From Chondrosia reniformis (Eukaryota > Porifera > Demospongiae > Chondrillida > Chondrillidae): a stretch of 64,000 nucleotides of DNA. Position 1 is the stretch's first letter. Each line of letters starts with the position of its first letter. The stretch spans positions 3,323,501 through 3,387,500 of the forward strand of contig OX359195.1 in the NCBI GenBank assembly GCA_947172415.1, in the 5' to 3' direction. Of the stretch, positions 9,750-20,611 are shown in pieces. The notes under the pieces are model-generated. The model ran no database searches. It was not told the origin of the DNA and worked only from the letters and a program-made list of their open reading frames with translations. A program made the translations under genes and the position numbers.

Positions 9750-12253
9750 ACATACAACTAGTTTACACAACTAAACCTTACAACTAGTAACTAGCCAGTA
9801 CAACTAGTACATACAACTAATTCTTACAACTAGTACATACGAGTACCTAAATCTAGCTAATATATACAACTAGTACATACAAGTAGGACAGACAACTAGT
9901 ACACACAACTTGTAGATACAACTAGTACATACAACTAGTAGATACAACTAGTACATACAAACACAACATACTACTAGTACAAACTATACAGTAAATACGT
10001 CAAGTAAATATAACTAGTACATACAACTAGTAAATAGAACTAGTACATACAACTAGTACATACAAAAGGTTCATACAACTACTACATGCAACTAGCACAT
10101 ACAACTAGTACCTACAATTAATAAATATAATTAGCACTAGTACATACAACTAGTTCATACAACTCAAACATACAACTATTACATATATGTAGTACATACA
10201 AATCTCAAGTATACCTAGTCATACACATATAACTAGGACCTATAAATAGTATATAAAACTAGTACATACAACTAGAACATACAACTAGTACATACAACTG
10301 GAACATGCAACTAGTTCATACAACTAGACCATACAACTAGTAACTAGTAAGTGGAACTAGTACGTACAACTACTACATACATCTAGTATTTACAACTAGT
10401 ACATACAACTAATAACTAGTACATAAATCTAGTTCATCTAACTACTACACACCACTATTACATACAAATTAAAACATATAACTAGTACACACAAGGACTG
10501 CATATAAATAATACATACACATATAACTAGTACATATAAATGTACATTCAACTGCTACATACAACTGTACGTACAACTAGTTATTACAACTAGTTACGTA
10601 CAACTAGAACTTACAACTAGTACAAAGCTAGTACAGACAACTAATACCCACAAGTAGTACATATAACTGGGTACATACAACTGGACATACAACTAGAACA
10701 TACAATTAGTACATACAACTAGTACCTACCTAGTAACTAGTACAACTAGTACTAGAACCTACAACTAGTACACACAACGAGTACTCACAATTGGTACATC
10801 CAACTAGTACCTCCCTAGTACCTAGTACAACTAGTACTAGAACCTACAACTAGTACATACAACTAGTACATACAACCAGTACATTAAACTAGTTACTAGT
10901 ATTTACAACTAGTTACTAGTACATACAACTGGGACATACAACTAGTACATACAACTAGAACCTACAACTAGTAAATATAACTAGTACATTCAACTAATAC
11001 TTATCACTAGTAAATACAACTAGTACATACAACTAGAACCTACAACTAGTAAATGTAACTAGTAGATACAATAATTATTCACAACTAGTTCATTCAAATA
11101 ATACATATTACTAGTACATACAACTAGTACATTCATCTAGTTTGGACGACATACAACTAGTACATACAATTAGTACATGCAACCAGTATATACATCTAGT
11201 ACATACAACTAGTACATACAACTAGTACACACAACTAATACATACCACTCCAGCATTTAACTAGTTCATACAACTAGACCATACAACTAGTAACTAATAA
11301 GTACAACTACAACATACAAATACTACATAATATTAGTATTTATAACTAGTACATGCAAGTAGTTACTAGTACATACAACTAATTCATACAACTAATAAGC
11401 ACAACTAGTAAATTCAGCTAATACATATAACTAGTACACACAACAACTGCATATTAGTCATACATACACATATTACAAGTACATTTAAATGTACATTCAA
11501 CTGCTACACACTACTGTGCATACAACCAGTACTTACAACTATTGCATAGAACTAGTACATACAACTAGTACATAAAACTAGTACACACAACTAGTTCACA
11601 CAACTAGTACATACAACTTGAGCATGCAACTAGTTCATACAACTAGACCATACAACTACAACATGCATCTAGTATTTACAACTAGTACATACAACTAATT
11701 ACTGGTACATAAAACTAATTCATCCAACTGCTATACACAACTAGTACATACAACTAATACATATAACTAGTACACACAAGGACTGCATATAAATAAGAGT
11801 TACACATATAGCTAGTACATATAAATGTACATTCAACTGCTATATACAACTGTACATATAACAAGTTATTACAACTAGTTACATACAACTAGTACATACA
11901 ACAAGTACATAGCTAGTACAAACAATTAGTACCAACAACTAGTACATAAAACTGTGTACATACAACTGGACCTACAACTAGTAGATACAATTGGTACATA
12001 CAACTAATACCTACCTTGTACCTAGTACAACTAGTACTAGAACCTACAACTAGTACATACAACGAGTACACACCACTGGTACATACAACTAGTACCTATC
12101 TAGTACCTAGTACAACTAGTACTAGATCCTACAACCAGTGCATACAGCTAGTACATACAACTGGTACATACAAACAGTAAATACATCTAGTACATACAAC
12201 TAGTACATACAATTGGTACATATTTGGTACATACAACTAGACATACCAATAGT
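9750..12253 (-). repeat. 13-bp satellite, block 2b
   Basis: Long reverse-orientation run. Recurrent longer units include GTACCTACCTAGTACCTAGT around 10720-10850 and 12000-12120, and a module around AGACCATACAACTAGTAACT. The part from about 11600 to 12200 is a diverged duplicate of about 34670-35170. Confidence 0.95.
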
Positions 12254-12358
12254 TTTTTTTAACAACATAAATAAATATATAAACATCGTACAGGAAGCAA
12301 AACAAAACAAAACCTAAACATGCGAAAATGTCATGCTAATATACATGAGTGAGCAGGG
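12254..12358 (-). mobile_element. 105-bp retro-insert with poly(A) and 10-bp target duplication
   Basis: TACCAATAGT occurs at 12244-12253 and 12359-12368, exactly flanking non-satellite sequence. On the minus strand the insert ends in eight or so A residues (plus-strand T run at 12253-12260). This is the signature of target-primed reverse transcription of a short RNA. I do not recognise the source: it could be a SINE or a cDNA fragment. Confidence 0.75.
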
Positions 12359-13587
12359 TACCAATAGTACATAAAACTAGTAAATACAACTAGTACATAC
12401 CATCAGTAAATACAACAGTACATAAAAGTAGTACATACCAGTAGTATGTATTCCTAGTCGCACACATATAACTAGTACCAATGAATAGTGCATACAAGTA
12501 GTACATACAACTAGTATATACAACTAGTACATACAACTACTACATACAACTAGTGCCAACAACTAGTACATAAAAATAATACTTACTACTGGTACATACA
12601 ACTAGTACATACAGCTGGAATATACAACTAGTTCATACAACTATACCACACAACTAGTAACTAGTAAGTACAACTAGTACATACAAATAATACATTCAAC
12701 TACTATTTACCACTAGTGCATACCACTGGTGTCTAGTACATACAACTAGTAGATACAACTACTACACAACTAGTAACTTCAATTAGAAGACACGACTAGT
12801 ACATACAACTAGTACATACAATTTGTACAGACATCTACTACATACAACTAGTACAAACGACAAGTACATACAACTTATACATGCAACTAGTATATACAAC
12901 TAGTAGATACATTTAGTCAATACAATCAGTACATACAACTAGAACATGCAACTTGTACATACAAGTAGTACATATACCTATTACATACACGTATACATTA
13001 AACCTCTAAATAGTACATACAACTGGTACATTTAACTATAACATCCAACTAGTAGATATACCTAGTACTTACACATATTACTAATACATATAAATAGTAC
13101 ATACAACTAATACACACACCTTGTACATACAACTAGTGCATACAACAATCACACACAACCAGTATATACAACAAATACAAATAACAAGTATATACAACTA
13201 TATAACATACAACTGTATAGTTTGGATTACTTATATACAACTAGTACATACAACTAGTACATACAATTAGTAAATACAATTAGGACATAGAACTAGTACA
13301 TAGAACTAGTACATCCAACAATTAAACAGAACTAGTACATACAACTAGTTAATGAAATTAGTACATACATGTAGTACATTCAACTAGTGACTAGTACATG
13401 CAATGACTACCTACCTAGTACATATTATAACTAGTACTAGAACCTACAACTAGTTTATACTACTAGTACATAAAACTAGTACATACAATTATTACATACA
13501 ACTAGTGCATACAACTGGTTTATACAACTAGTACATAAAACTAATAAATATAGCTAGTACAGACAACTAGTACATAAAACTAATACT
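12359..13587 (-). repeat. 13-bp satellite, block 2c
   Basis: The reverse-orientation monomer continues up to LINE copy 1. The last 12 bases, AAAACTAATACT (13576-13587), are repeated after the LINE at 17950-17961. Confidence 0.95.
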
Positions 13588-13624
13588 TGAAAAACAAAAG
13601 CCTTAACGGAGAACCTTGTTACTT

Positions 13625-13648
13625 CTTGCCTTAGTGTACTAAGGCAAG
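13625..13648 (-). promoter_or_regulatory. 3'-end stem-loop of LINE copy 1
   Basis: CTTGCCTTAG, a TGTA loop, then CTAAGGCAAG: a perfect 10-bp stem about 35-60 bases from the LINE 3' end. The same stem occurs in copy 2 (35213-35236) with a different loop, and a damaged version in copy 3. It is a plausible recognition structure for reverse transcription. Confidence 0.75.
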
Positions 13649-13855
13649 GAGTATCTGGCTTGGACAACCCTCAGTCAGTTATGTTTTCCTTTCTTTGGGT
13701 TTTTAGCCAGAAGCCTCGGCTTTTCCTCCTTCCGACAGCAGCAGACGGGTGCACGTCGGGCCTAAGTTGACCGTCATAATAGGAGGGAGTACCTCCATAC
13801 ACCAATCCACCACTGCTTTCCAGAGGTCGACAGGCAAGGACTGGGACAGGACTAC

Positions 13856-14374
13856 TTATCGTCCAGGCCCCAATCCCTCAACAGATAGATGTCGCCTCAA
13901 TATCCTCACAGCCGAACAGAGAACAGTTCTCTGCATGGCTCTCATCACTTCTACTGCACTTTTTGACAGCTTTGGAATTCCCCTAAGGTCTTCCAGGAGC
14001 GTGTCCACTGTCCCCAAAGCACCAATTATCATCGGGACTACCTTAATTCGGTAGCCCCTAAATTGTTTCCTCATATCAGCTGCCAGCTTCTGGTACTTTT
14101 GGAACTTCTCTTGCCATCTTCCATTAATATTGCTGTCAGTAGGAACTGACATCTCAATAATGAAGATGGACTTACTTAGCCGATCCTCAACCACTAAGTC
14201 TGGCCTTCTTTCTGTCATTTCATCATCTGTAGGGATACTAGGATCCCACAAGATTTTGACAGACCTATTCTCATAGACTGGTTTTGCTTCTAGTTTGTAC
14301 CAGGGCTCTTCCTGCCTGAATCCATATTCTTTCAACAGTCTCCACAACACTATCAGTATTGCCCGGTCATGTCT
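13856..14374 (-). CDS. LINE copy 1, C-terminal restriction-like endonuclease domain
   Basis: This is in the same frame as the upstream 1085-codon ORF and separated from it only by TAG at 14375-14377. The frame reads RHDRAILIVLWRLLKEYGF straight after the stop, so it is the continuation of one polyprotein. The endonuclease core shows RRPDLVVEDR, about 17 residues later FIIEMSVPTD, and then RWQEKFQKYQKLA, matching the RPD...E...K pattern of R2-type nucleases that nick the target. It ends about 265 bp before the 3' end of the element. Expression would need read-through or is lost. Confidence 0.8.
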   Translation of the reverse strand, partial: RHDRAILIVLWRLLKEYGFRQEEPWYKLEAKPVYENRSVKILWDPSIPTDDEMTERRPDLVVEDRLSKSIFIIEMSVPTDSNINGRWQEKFQKYQKLAADMRKQFRGYRIKVVPMIIGALGTVDTLLEDLRGIPKLSKSAVEVMRAMQRTVLCSAVRILRRHLSVEGLGPGR

Positions 14375-17300
14375 CTATTTGTAGAGAGAAAATCCCTTTG
14401 GCTCACACATGTTTAGTATGTGTTTAACCGTTTCCATAGCCTTGCCACATTCTCTGCACATTAGGAGGCTAGAATTCTTCAGAATCCTATTTTGGTACCA
14501 CCTAGTGTGCAGCACATCATCTTGGGCTGCGAGAATCAGAGCCTCAGTTTGAGGTCTGAGTCTCCCCTCAGAAAGCCACACATAAGACTCCCTATTTGTG
14601 ACTTGTCTGTGGTATGAGCCCTGGTGAGACTTTTTGGCTAGGTTACTTTTTAACCTTTCAGTCTGAGCCTCCCGGAGCTCACGTGCCACTCTCCTCCATT
14701 CTCTTACACTATTTTGTGAGGGATCTGTCTTCAGCCACATTTCCGGTTCTAGTTCTATTCCGTGGCTTCTCAGTATCAATCTGGCTTCTTTCAAGACAGT
14801 CCTCCTCTGCTTTGAGCACTCCAGCCACTTTTGGTGTTTAACCACAACAGCTATGAGTGGATCATTGGCAGTATGGAGGTATCTTGCCAGATTCACAACA
14901 GCCCTGTCGTGATCCAAAGGAAAACTACAGAGCCCTCTACCACCTTGAGAGCGAGGCAAGTTCACTCTCTCAATGGCAGAGTTATAGTGATGACACTGGT
15001 ACTTTCTCATGATCTTTCTCACCATTCGGTCCAGTTTTGGAAGCTCACTTTGAGTCCACTTCAAAACTGGGTAAGAGTATCTCAATAGAGAGGCACACAA
15101 CATGTTAGAGGCTTCTGCAGCATTCTTACCATTGAGGTGAGAGCCCCACACTTTGTGGAGTCTCCTCCTCAATTCGTTGATCAAGCAAGCTTTGACCTTG
15201 CTGTCATCTACCTCAAACAGTTGTTCTAGCCCTAGGTACTTATAGGTAGTACCTTTTTCAAGGCTCCTTATGGATTCTTCACTGCGTTCAGGGTTGTCTG
15301 GGCCAGCCAGAACTTTACCCTTTTGCATGTGAGCTGTTCCACACTTTCTCACTCCAAACCTCATACCAATGGCATTTGAGGTTTTCTCCACACATTCCAT
15401 GGCTTCCCTGAGTTTATCAGGCCCTCCAGCATATATCTTAAGGTCATCCATGTACAACAAGTGTGACATGGTGTTCCTTTCCCCATCATGCCAGAGGGTA
15501 TATCCCTTGGTTCTGTTAAGAACTTGGGATATGGGAGCTATGGCCAGACAAAAGAGGAGTGGCGATAAGGAGTCTCCTTGGAAGAGTCCCCTGTTATATT
15601 TAACAGGGGTGCTCCTAACCACCTTCCCCGCAGTCCTCAACTCAAGCACAGTAGCCCAGTGTTTGGAGAAGAGCTCTATAGACCTCCTGATCCAACCTGG
15701 GCACTTGATGGTTTTTAGCACCTTCATCACCCACTTGTGAGGGACTCTGTCATATGCCTTCTCATAATCGATCCATGCCACACTAAGTGGCTTGCCCATA
15801 ATTTTGGCATCTAGACCGATTGATTGATCCAGCAGTAGACAGTCCACACAGCCCCACCTCCCTTTCCTCATGGCCCTTTGGGCCACAGGCAAAAGATCAT
15901 TAGTGTAGGTGTAAGTGAGTAGTTCCAACGCAATGTATGCTGTGACAGCCTTGTACATTGTGTTGAGACACGCAATAGGTCGGTAGTTGGCCACACTTTT
16001 CGGGTCACCCTTTGTGGGGATGAGTAGAGTGCGACCCCTTGTAAGCCAGTCTGGGACTGACAGATCTCCGCTCACCATCCTCCGTAGTACATCTGCCAAG
16101 GCAGACTGTGCAGAGGGGAGTGCTTTCCACCAAAAAGTGTGGATGCCATCCGGCCCAGGGGCAGACCAGCTTTTTGCCTTTTTCAAGGCCTTCCTCAGTT
16201 TGGTCTCATCAATGCTATCGGGACCTTCAGAGGAGGTTCTACCCACCCTCTTTTTGGTTTCCTTTAGCCATTCTTTCACCCCTGGGTCGTCTTTGTTGAC
16301 CTTACCAACAGTACCTACAATCTTTGTCCAAAAGTCCCTTACTACCTCAATTGAGGGAGCTTCATTGGAGGTTGGAACATTGCCATTCATCCGGAACTTC
16401 CTTTGGGTATTCCAAAGGTGGTTTTGTTCCTGGAATTTCCTGCGTTCAGCCGATCTTCGCTCTTGTAGGGTCCAGACCCTGAGTTTCCCCAGTGTCTGTT
16501 CCCGAGCTCTGATCAGCACCTTCAGGTTTAATGAATGGAACTCCCTCCTAAGCTTTCTTCGGAGTACTTTCTGGCGTTTGGTCATAGGATTATTATTCTG
16601 TTGACGCACTATTTCCACACCCAACCAGGCAAGCAGTCTTCTAAACCTAAGGCCCTTGGCCTTCCTGTCACTTATGTGACCTTCCTGTCTCTTACTTCCC
16701 TTCTGATTGTCCGATTTCCTTCCCTGGTTGCATGCATGTGATTCGTTGGTTGTTTTTCCCCTCACAGCCATAGCAACAGAGTAGACCAGGCAGTTCAGGT
16801 GCCAGGCCGACCTAGGGCCTTCCTGCCACTCTTTCTCCACCCAATCATTGGCCTCCTGGAGCAGTGCCGTATCAACATGGTTGAACCGCACCCCCCCACA
16901 GGGTTTTCTACCAGAGAAATCTCCAGGTTTCTTTCGGAGACAGGCATCTTTTGCTTTGCCTAAAAGTTGCATCAGATGATCATTGCCACTTGTCCTGGGA
17001 CTGGGATGATCATGTGTAGGAGTTTCAACAGGGACTACAGGCAGCTCACCATTTTGTTCAGTCCTAGCCTGAACTTGGTGAAGCTCCCCCTGTCCCTGGG
17101 CTCCCACACCTTCCTCCACAGTCCCAGTTAGGGTGGCTACACCACAAGAGTTAGGTTCCACAAGGTTTAGTCTCGAGAGACCTTGACCTCTTCGGATTCT
17201 ACTAAGTCTTGTAGTTAGTGCTACCTTTGTGGTTTTATGGTCTGGCATTGCAGCATTCCAAGCCTGGTACAACCGCTCGGCATACCCCTTTTCCATGGGC

Positions 17301-17632
17301 TTACTTTCTCGGTAGAGCTCCATGAGGATATTATCCCTCTGAAGGTTCCAGATCACCCCTTGGATCCTTCTCCTTCTAGAGGCACCTTGCGGTGCATCAT
17401 TAACCAAATCTAAATCTCGGCTACCCGTTACTTGCAGTACTCCGTCTCCTACCAAGCTCCTTTTGGCTTGGAAGGCAAGGGTTCGACCGGTCTGAGGCAA
17501 ATGTGGGTATTTGCTCAGCCATTCCCGCTCTAAACGCTTTTGATAGCCACCTCTTTTGGGTTCAGATCGCTCAAAGCAATCAATTAGTGCCCTAACCATT
17601 TCCTCGGTCCATAGGGCTGGTTGGCCCATCAC
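14375..17632 (-). CDS. LINE copy 1, reverse transcriptase ORF (1085 codons)
   Basis: N-terminal segment ALWTEEMVRALIDCFERSEP, found in R2-like proteins of marine invertebrates; then a low-complexity linker. A priming region APGPDGIHTFWW lies near residue 490. The reverse transcriptase runs from ANYRPIACLN, with motif A IDYEKAYD (about 619-626), motif B FQGDSLSP (about 683-690) and catalytic YMDD (727-730). A CCHC knuckle CRECGKAMETVKHILNMC lies at about 1056-1073. The first conventional ATG is near 17629, but the frame stays open upstream into the 5' region without another ATG, so initiation may be non-AUG or at MGQPALW. The ORF ends at TAG, beyond which the endonuclease continues in frame. 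Confidence 0.85.
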   Translation of the reverse strand: MMGQPALWTEEMVRALIDCFERSEPKRGGYQKRLEREWLSKYPHLPQTGRTLAFQAKRSLVGDGVLQVTGSRDLDLVNDAPQGASRRRRIQGVIWNLQRDNILMELYRESKPMEKGYAERLYQAWNAAMPDHKTTKVALTTRLSRIRRGQGLSRLNLVEPNSCGVATLTGTVEEGVGAQGQGELHQVQARTEQNGELPVVPVETPTHDHPSPRTSGNDHLMQLLGKAKDACLRKKPGDFSGRKPCGGVRFNHVDTALLQEANDWVEKEWQEGPRSAWHLNCLVYSVAMAVRGKTTNESHACNQGRKSDNQKGSKRQEGHISDRKAKGLRFRRLLAWLGVEIVRQQNNNPMTKRQKVLRRKLRREFHSLNLKVLIRAREQTLGKLRVWTLQERRSAERRKFQEQNHLWNTQRKFRMNGNVPTSNEAPSIEVVRDFWTKIVGTVGKVNKDDPGVKEWLKETKKRVGRTSSEGPDSIDETKLRKALKKAKSWSAPGPDGIHTFWWKALPSAQSALADVLRRMVSGDLSVPDWLTRGRTLLIPTKGDPKSVANYRPIACLNTMYKAVTAYIALELLTYTYTNDLLPVAQRAMRKGRWGCVDCLLLDQSIGLDAKIMGKPLSVAWIDYEKAYDRVPHKWVMKVLKTIKCPGWIRRSIELFSKHWATVLELRTAGKVVRSTPVKYNRGLFQGDSLSPLLFCLAIAPISQVLNRTKGYTLWHDGERNTMSHLLYMDDLKIYAGGPDKLREAMECVEKTSNAIGMRFGVRKCGTAHMQKGKVLAGPDNPERSEESIRSLEKGTTYKYLGLEQLFEVDDSKVKACLINELRRRLHKVWGSHLNGKNAAEASNMLCASLLRYSYPVLKWTQSELPKLDRMVRKIMRKYQCHHYNSAIERVNLPRSQGGRGLCSFPLDHDRAVVNLARYLHTANDPLIAVVVKHQKWLECSKQRRTVLKEARLILRSHGIELEPEMWLKTDPSQNSVREWRRVARELREAQTERLKSNLAKKSHQGSYHRQVTNRESYVWLSEGRLRPQTEALILAAQDDVLHTRWYQNRILKNSSLLMCRECGKAMETVKHILNMCEPKGFSLYK

Positions 17633-17949
17633 GGGGACCGAAGAAGGGTTATTACATTCAGGTACATCTACCTGTGAGGCACCAGTGGAATCACCTATTC
17701 TGGTTGACCCAGGGTTTCCTTCACCACTGGTGCACCTAGGCCACAGCCTGTCTTGAAAATTGTTATTCTCATGACGTAACGTAACCCAGTGTAGCTGCCA
17801 GACGGGGGGTTAGCCCATACTGACAGGGAGGCTGATTTAGCCACAGGATGCCACATGAAGGGCTAAGCACCCTGCTCCGTCGGGGGGTTGAACTGGACAA
17901 TACCCATCCTCTTGTCAGCTCGGAACCACAGCCTCCAATTCCCACGACC
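17633..17949 (-). promoter_or_regulatory. LINE 5' region, conserved in three copies
   Basis: About 300 bp shared with 39230-39537 and, on the plus strand, 63761-64000. All three start with the same GTCGTGGGAATTGG. There are several short pairings, such as GGAA...TTCC and TTAGCC...GGCTAA. R2 elements carry HDV-like self-cleaving ribozymes at this position. I could not draw a convincing HDV fold here, so that is only a possibility. Confidence 0.6.
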
Positions 17950-18952
17950 AAAACTAATACTACTAGTACATACAACTAGTTCATCCAACTAGACCATAAA
18001 AAGAGTAACTAGTAAGTACAACTAGTATATACAACTACTACATACAACTAGTTTTGACAACTAGTACATACAACTACTACGCACAACTAGTACATTCAAC
18101 TAATACATATAACTAGTACACACAACGACTGCATATTACAAATAGATACAAATATAACTAGTACAGACAACTAGTATCTAGTACATACAACTAGTACCCA
18201 CCTAGTACCTAGTATAAGTAGTAATAAAACCTACAACTAGCACATACAACTAGTACATACAACTAGTACGTACAACTAGTACATACAAATAGTCCATACA
18301 ACTAATTCATATAACTAGTATATACAACTAGTACATAAAACTAATACACACTACTAGTATATACAACTAGTACATACAACTAGTACATACAACAGGAATA
18401 TACAACTAGTTCATACAACTATACCATACCACCAGTAACTAGTAAGTACAACTAGTACATACAAATAATGCATACAACTAGTATTTACAACTAGTACATA
18501 CAACTGGTTTTTAGTACATACAACTAGTAGATACAACTACTACATAACTAGTAACTACAATTAGATCACACGACTAGTACGGACAACTACTACACTCATC
18601 GAGTAAAAACAGCAAGTACATAAAACTTATACAAGCAACTAGTACTTACAACTAGTAGACACATTTAATAACTACAATCAGTAAATACAACTAGAACATG
18701 CAACTAGTACATGCAAGTAGTACACACAACTAGTACATACAATTAGTACATACAACTACTACATACAACCACTACATACAACTAGTAAATATAACTTGTA
18801 CTAGTACATACTACTAATATATACAATTAGTGGTTACAACTAGTACATATACCTAGTACACACAAGCACTACATGTAACTGGTACATACACATTAAACTA
18901 GTACATGTTAATGCTACATACAAGTAGTAAATACAACTAGTACAAACCACTA
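17950..18952 (-). repeat. 13-bp satellite, block 2d
   Basis: Reverse-orientation array to the right of LINE copy 1. It flips strand near 18953 at TATGTACTAGATACTAGTTG. The same flip with the same local sequence occurs near 40478, so the junction itself has been duplicated. Confidence 0.95.
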
Positions 18953-20208
18953 TGTACTAGATACTAGTTGTATGTTCAAATTGTATGCACTAGTTGTACA
19001 TAATTGATGCTTGTAATAGTTGTATGTTCTACTAACTAGTTGTATGTACTAGTTGTAATTACTAGTTGTATGAACTATTTATATCTACTAGTTGTGTATG
19101 TATGTACTATGGATATATACTATATGTATGTACTAGGTGAATGTACAAGTTGTATGTACTAGTTGTAGGTTCTAGTACTAATTAGATTAGTTACTAAGTA
19201 GGTACTAGTTGTATGTACTAGATACTAGTTGTATATAGTAGTTGTATGAGCTAGTTATATAAACTAAGTGTATGTACTAGTTGGGTGCATATACTAGTTG
19301 TATATCCTAGTTACTAGTTCTCTATACTAGATACTAGTTTTATGTATAAGTTGTATTTACCAGTTGTATTTACTAGTTGTATATACTAGTTGTATGTACT
19401 AGTTGTTTGCAATTGATGTATACACTAGGTATATTTACTAGTTGTAGGTTCTAGTTGTATATACTATTAACTACTTGTTTGTACTGGTTGTACGTACTAA
19501 TCGCAAGTACTAGTATATTTGTACAAGTTGTATGTACTAGTTGTGTGTTTTATTTATATGTACGACCATTTTGTAACTACTGTAGGTACTAGTTTTATGT
19601 AATAATTCTATGTACAAGTTAAAGTTCTAGTTTAATGTACTAGGTGTATGTAGTAGAAGTATGTACTATTTATATGTACTAGTTATATGTGTATGTTCTA
19701 GTAATATGTATTAGTTGTATGCACAAGTCGTATGTACTAGATGTAAGTACTAGTTGTATGTTTTCGTTGTAGGTTCTTGTTGTATGTACTAGTTGTAGTA
19801 CAAGTTGTATGTATTAGATGCATGTACTAGTTGTACTTACTATTTCCTAGTAGTATGGTCTAATTGTATGTACTAGTTGTATTTTCCAATTGTATGTACT
19901 AGTTGTATGTACTAATTGTAAGTACTAGGTATGTACTAGTTGTATGTACTAATTGTATGAACTAATTCTATGTACTGGTTGTAGTCCTAATTGTATGTTC
20001 TAGTTCTATGTACTAGTTGTAGAACTAGTTGAATATACTAGTTGTATGTAATAGTTCTATGTACTAGTTGTATTTGTAGTTTAATGAACTAGTTGCTAGT
20101 TTCAGTTGTATGTAGTTGTTGTATTTACTAGTTGTAAATAGTAGTTGTATGTACTAGATGTATGTACTAGTTGTATGTATTAGTTATATGTAGTACTTGT
20201 TTGTACAT
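18953..20208 (+). repeat. 13-bp satellite, block 3a
   Basis: Plus-orientation monomers. The first 400 bp resemble 40479-40880, and the last stretch (GTAGTACTTGTTTGTACAT) is repeated before the ribozyme elements at 40912 and 50642. Confidence 0.95.
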
Positions 20209-20611
20209 GTCATCATCATTTAACTCTGGGTTTTAACCTCCAACTCATGTCCCTTGAGGAGCGCAATGAGCTAATGGACGGAACAGAAGTTCGCTTGATG
20301 GGAACCAGAGTTTCCCCCTAGCCACTCAAAAAGATGGTCAAGCCATAGACAGCTGTTTTGTCCTTATTAGGACTCATCAGTGTGGCATACGATGGAAGTT
20401 TGAGTGGCTAGTCTGCTAATATGTACTCCCAGAAGCAAAAAGCCTGTGGTTTCCTTATCGGCATATAAGGGGTACAACCAAATGTGTGGCAGCCCACTAA
20501 TAGTAGGGCAGGGGTAATACCCAGAGTTAAATGATGGTGACATCGATGGTTTAAGATCGACTTTAGATTTTGAAGTTCCCAAATGTTTTTCATATTGTTT
20601 GTATATGTTGC
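20209..20611. mobile_element. Hammerhead-bearing short element, copy 1
   Basis: It starts GTCATCATCATTTAACTCTG and has a reverse-complementary end ACCCAGAGTTAAATGATG near 20520-20536, giving roughly 30-bp inverted ends. A further 55 bp (GAAGTTCCCAAATG...) is shared with copy 3 but absent from copy 2. The interior contains a minus-strand hammerhead core. Left flanks are identical in all three copies, so they spread by satellite duplication and not by three insertions. Open frames within it are not convincing genes. Confidence 0.75.
20342..20386 (-). ncRNA. Hammerhead ribozyme core, one core base altered
   Basis: Minus strand: GCCACA, CTGATGA, stem GTCC-TAATAA-GGAC, then AAAAC where GAAAC is required, then AGCTGTC and TATGGC. 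The conserved G12 is replaced by A, so cleavage is expected to be severely reduced. Otherwise identical in layout to 50776-50820. Confidence 0.75.

Larger units (their letters stand above)
13588..17949 (-). mobile_element. R2-like LINE with restriction-like endonuclease, copy 1 (near intact)
   Basis: A full-length element on the minus strand: 5' end GTCGTGGGAATTGG at about 17948, a long ORF with reverse transcriptase, a CCHC knuckle and a PD-(D/E)XK-type endonuclease, then a 3' region with a perfect hairpin. The flanking 12-bp AAAACTAATACT duplication (13576-13587, 17950-17961) proves insertion into the satellite. Only one coding defect is evident, an in-frame TAG at 14375-14377. Enzyme order and motifs place it among the early-branching LINEs (R2/NeSL/CRE group). 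I cannot fix the clade by eye. Confidence 0.9.

Noticed and set aside
15987..16604. Plus-strand frames of 60-205 codons opposite the LINE ORFs (and 37581-38198)
   Set aside because: Antisense shadows of the reverse transcriptase. They appear in both LINE copies only because the sense sequence is conserved.
20281..20320. A second hammerhead in the short elements around CTTGATGGGAACCAGAG
   Set aside because: It forms a GGGAA/TTTCCC hairpin but lacks the GAAA and CTGANGA core in the right order.
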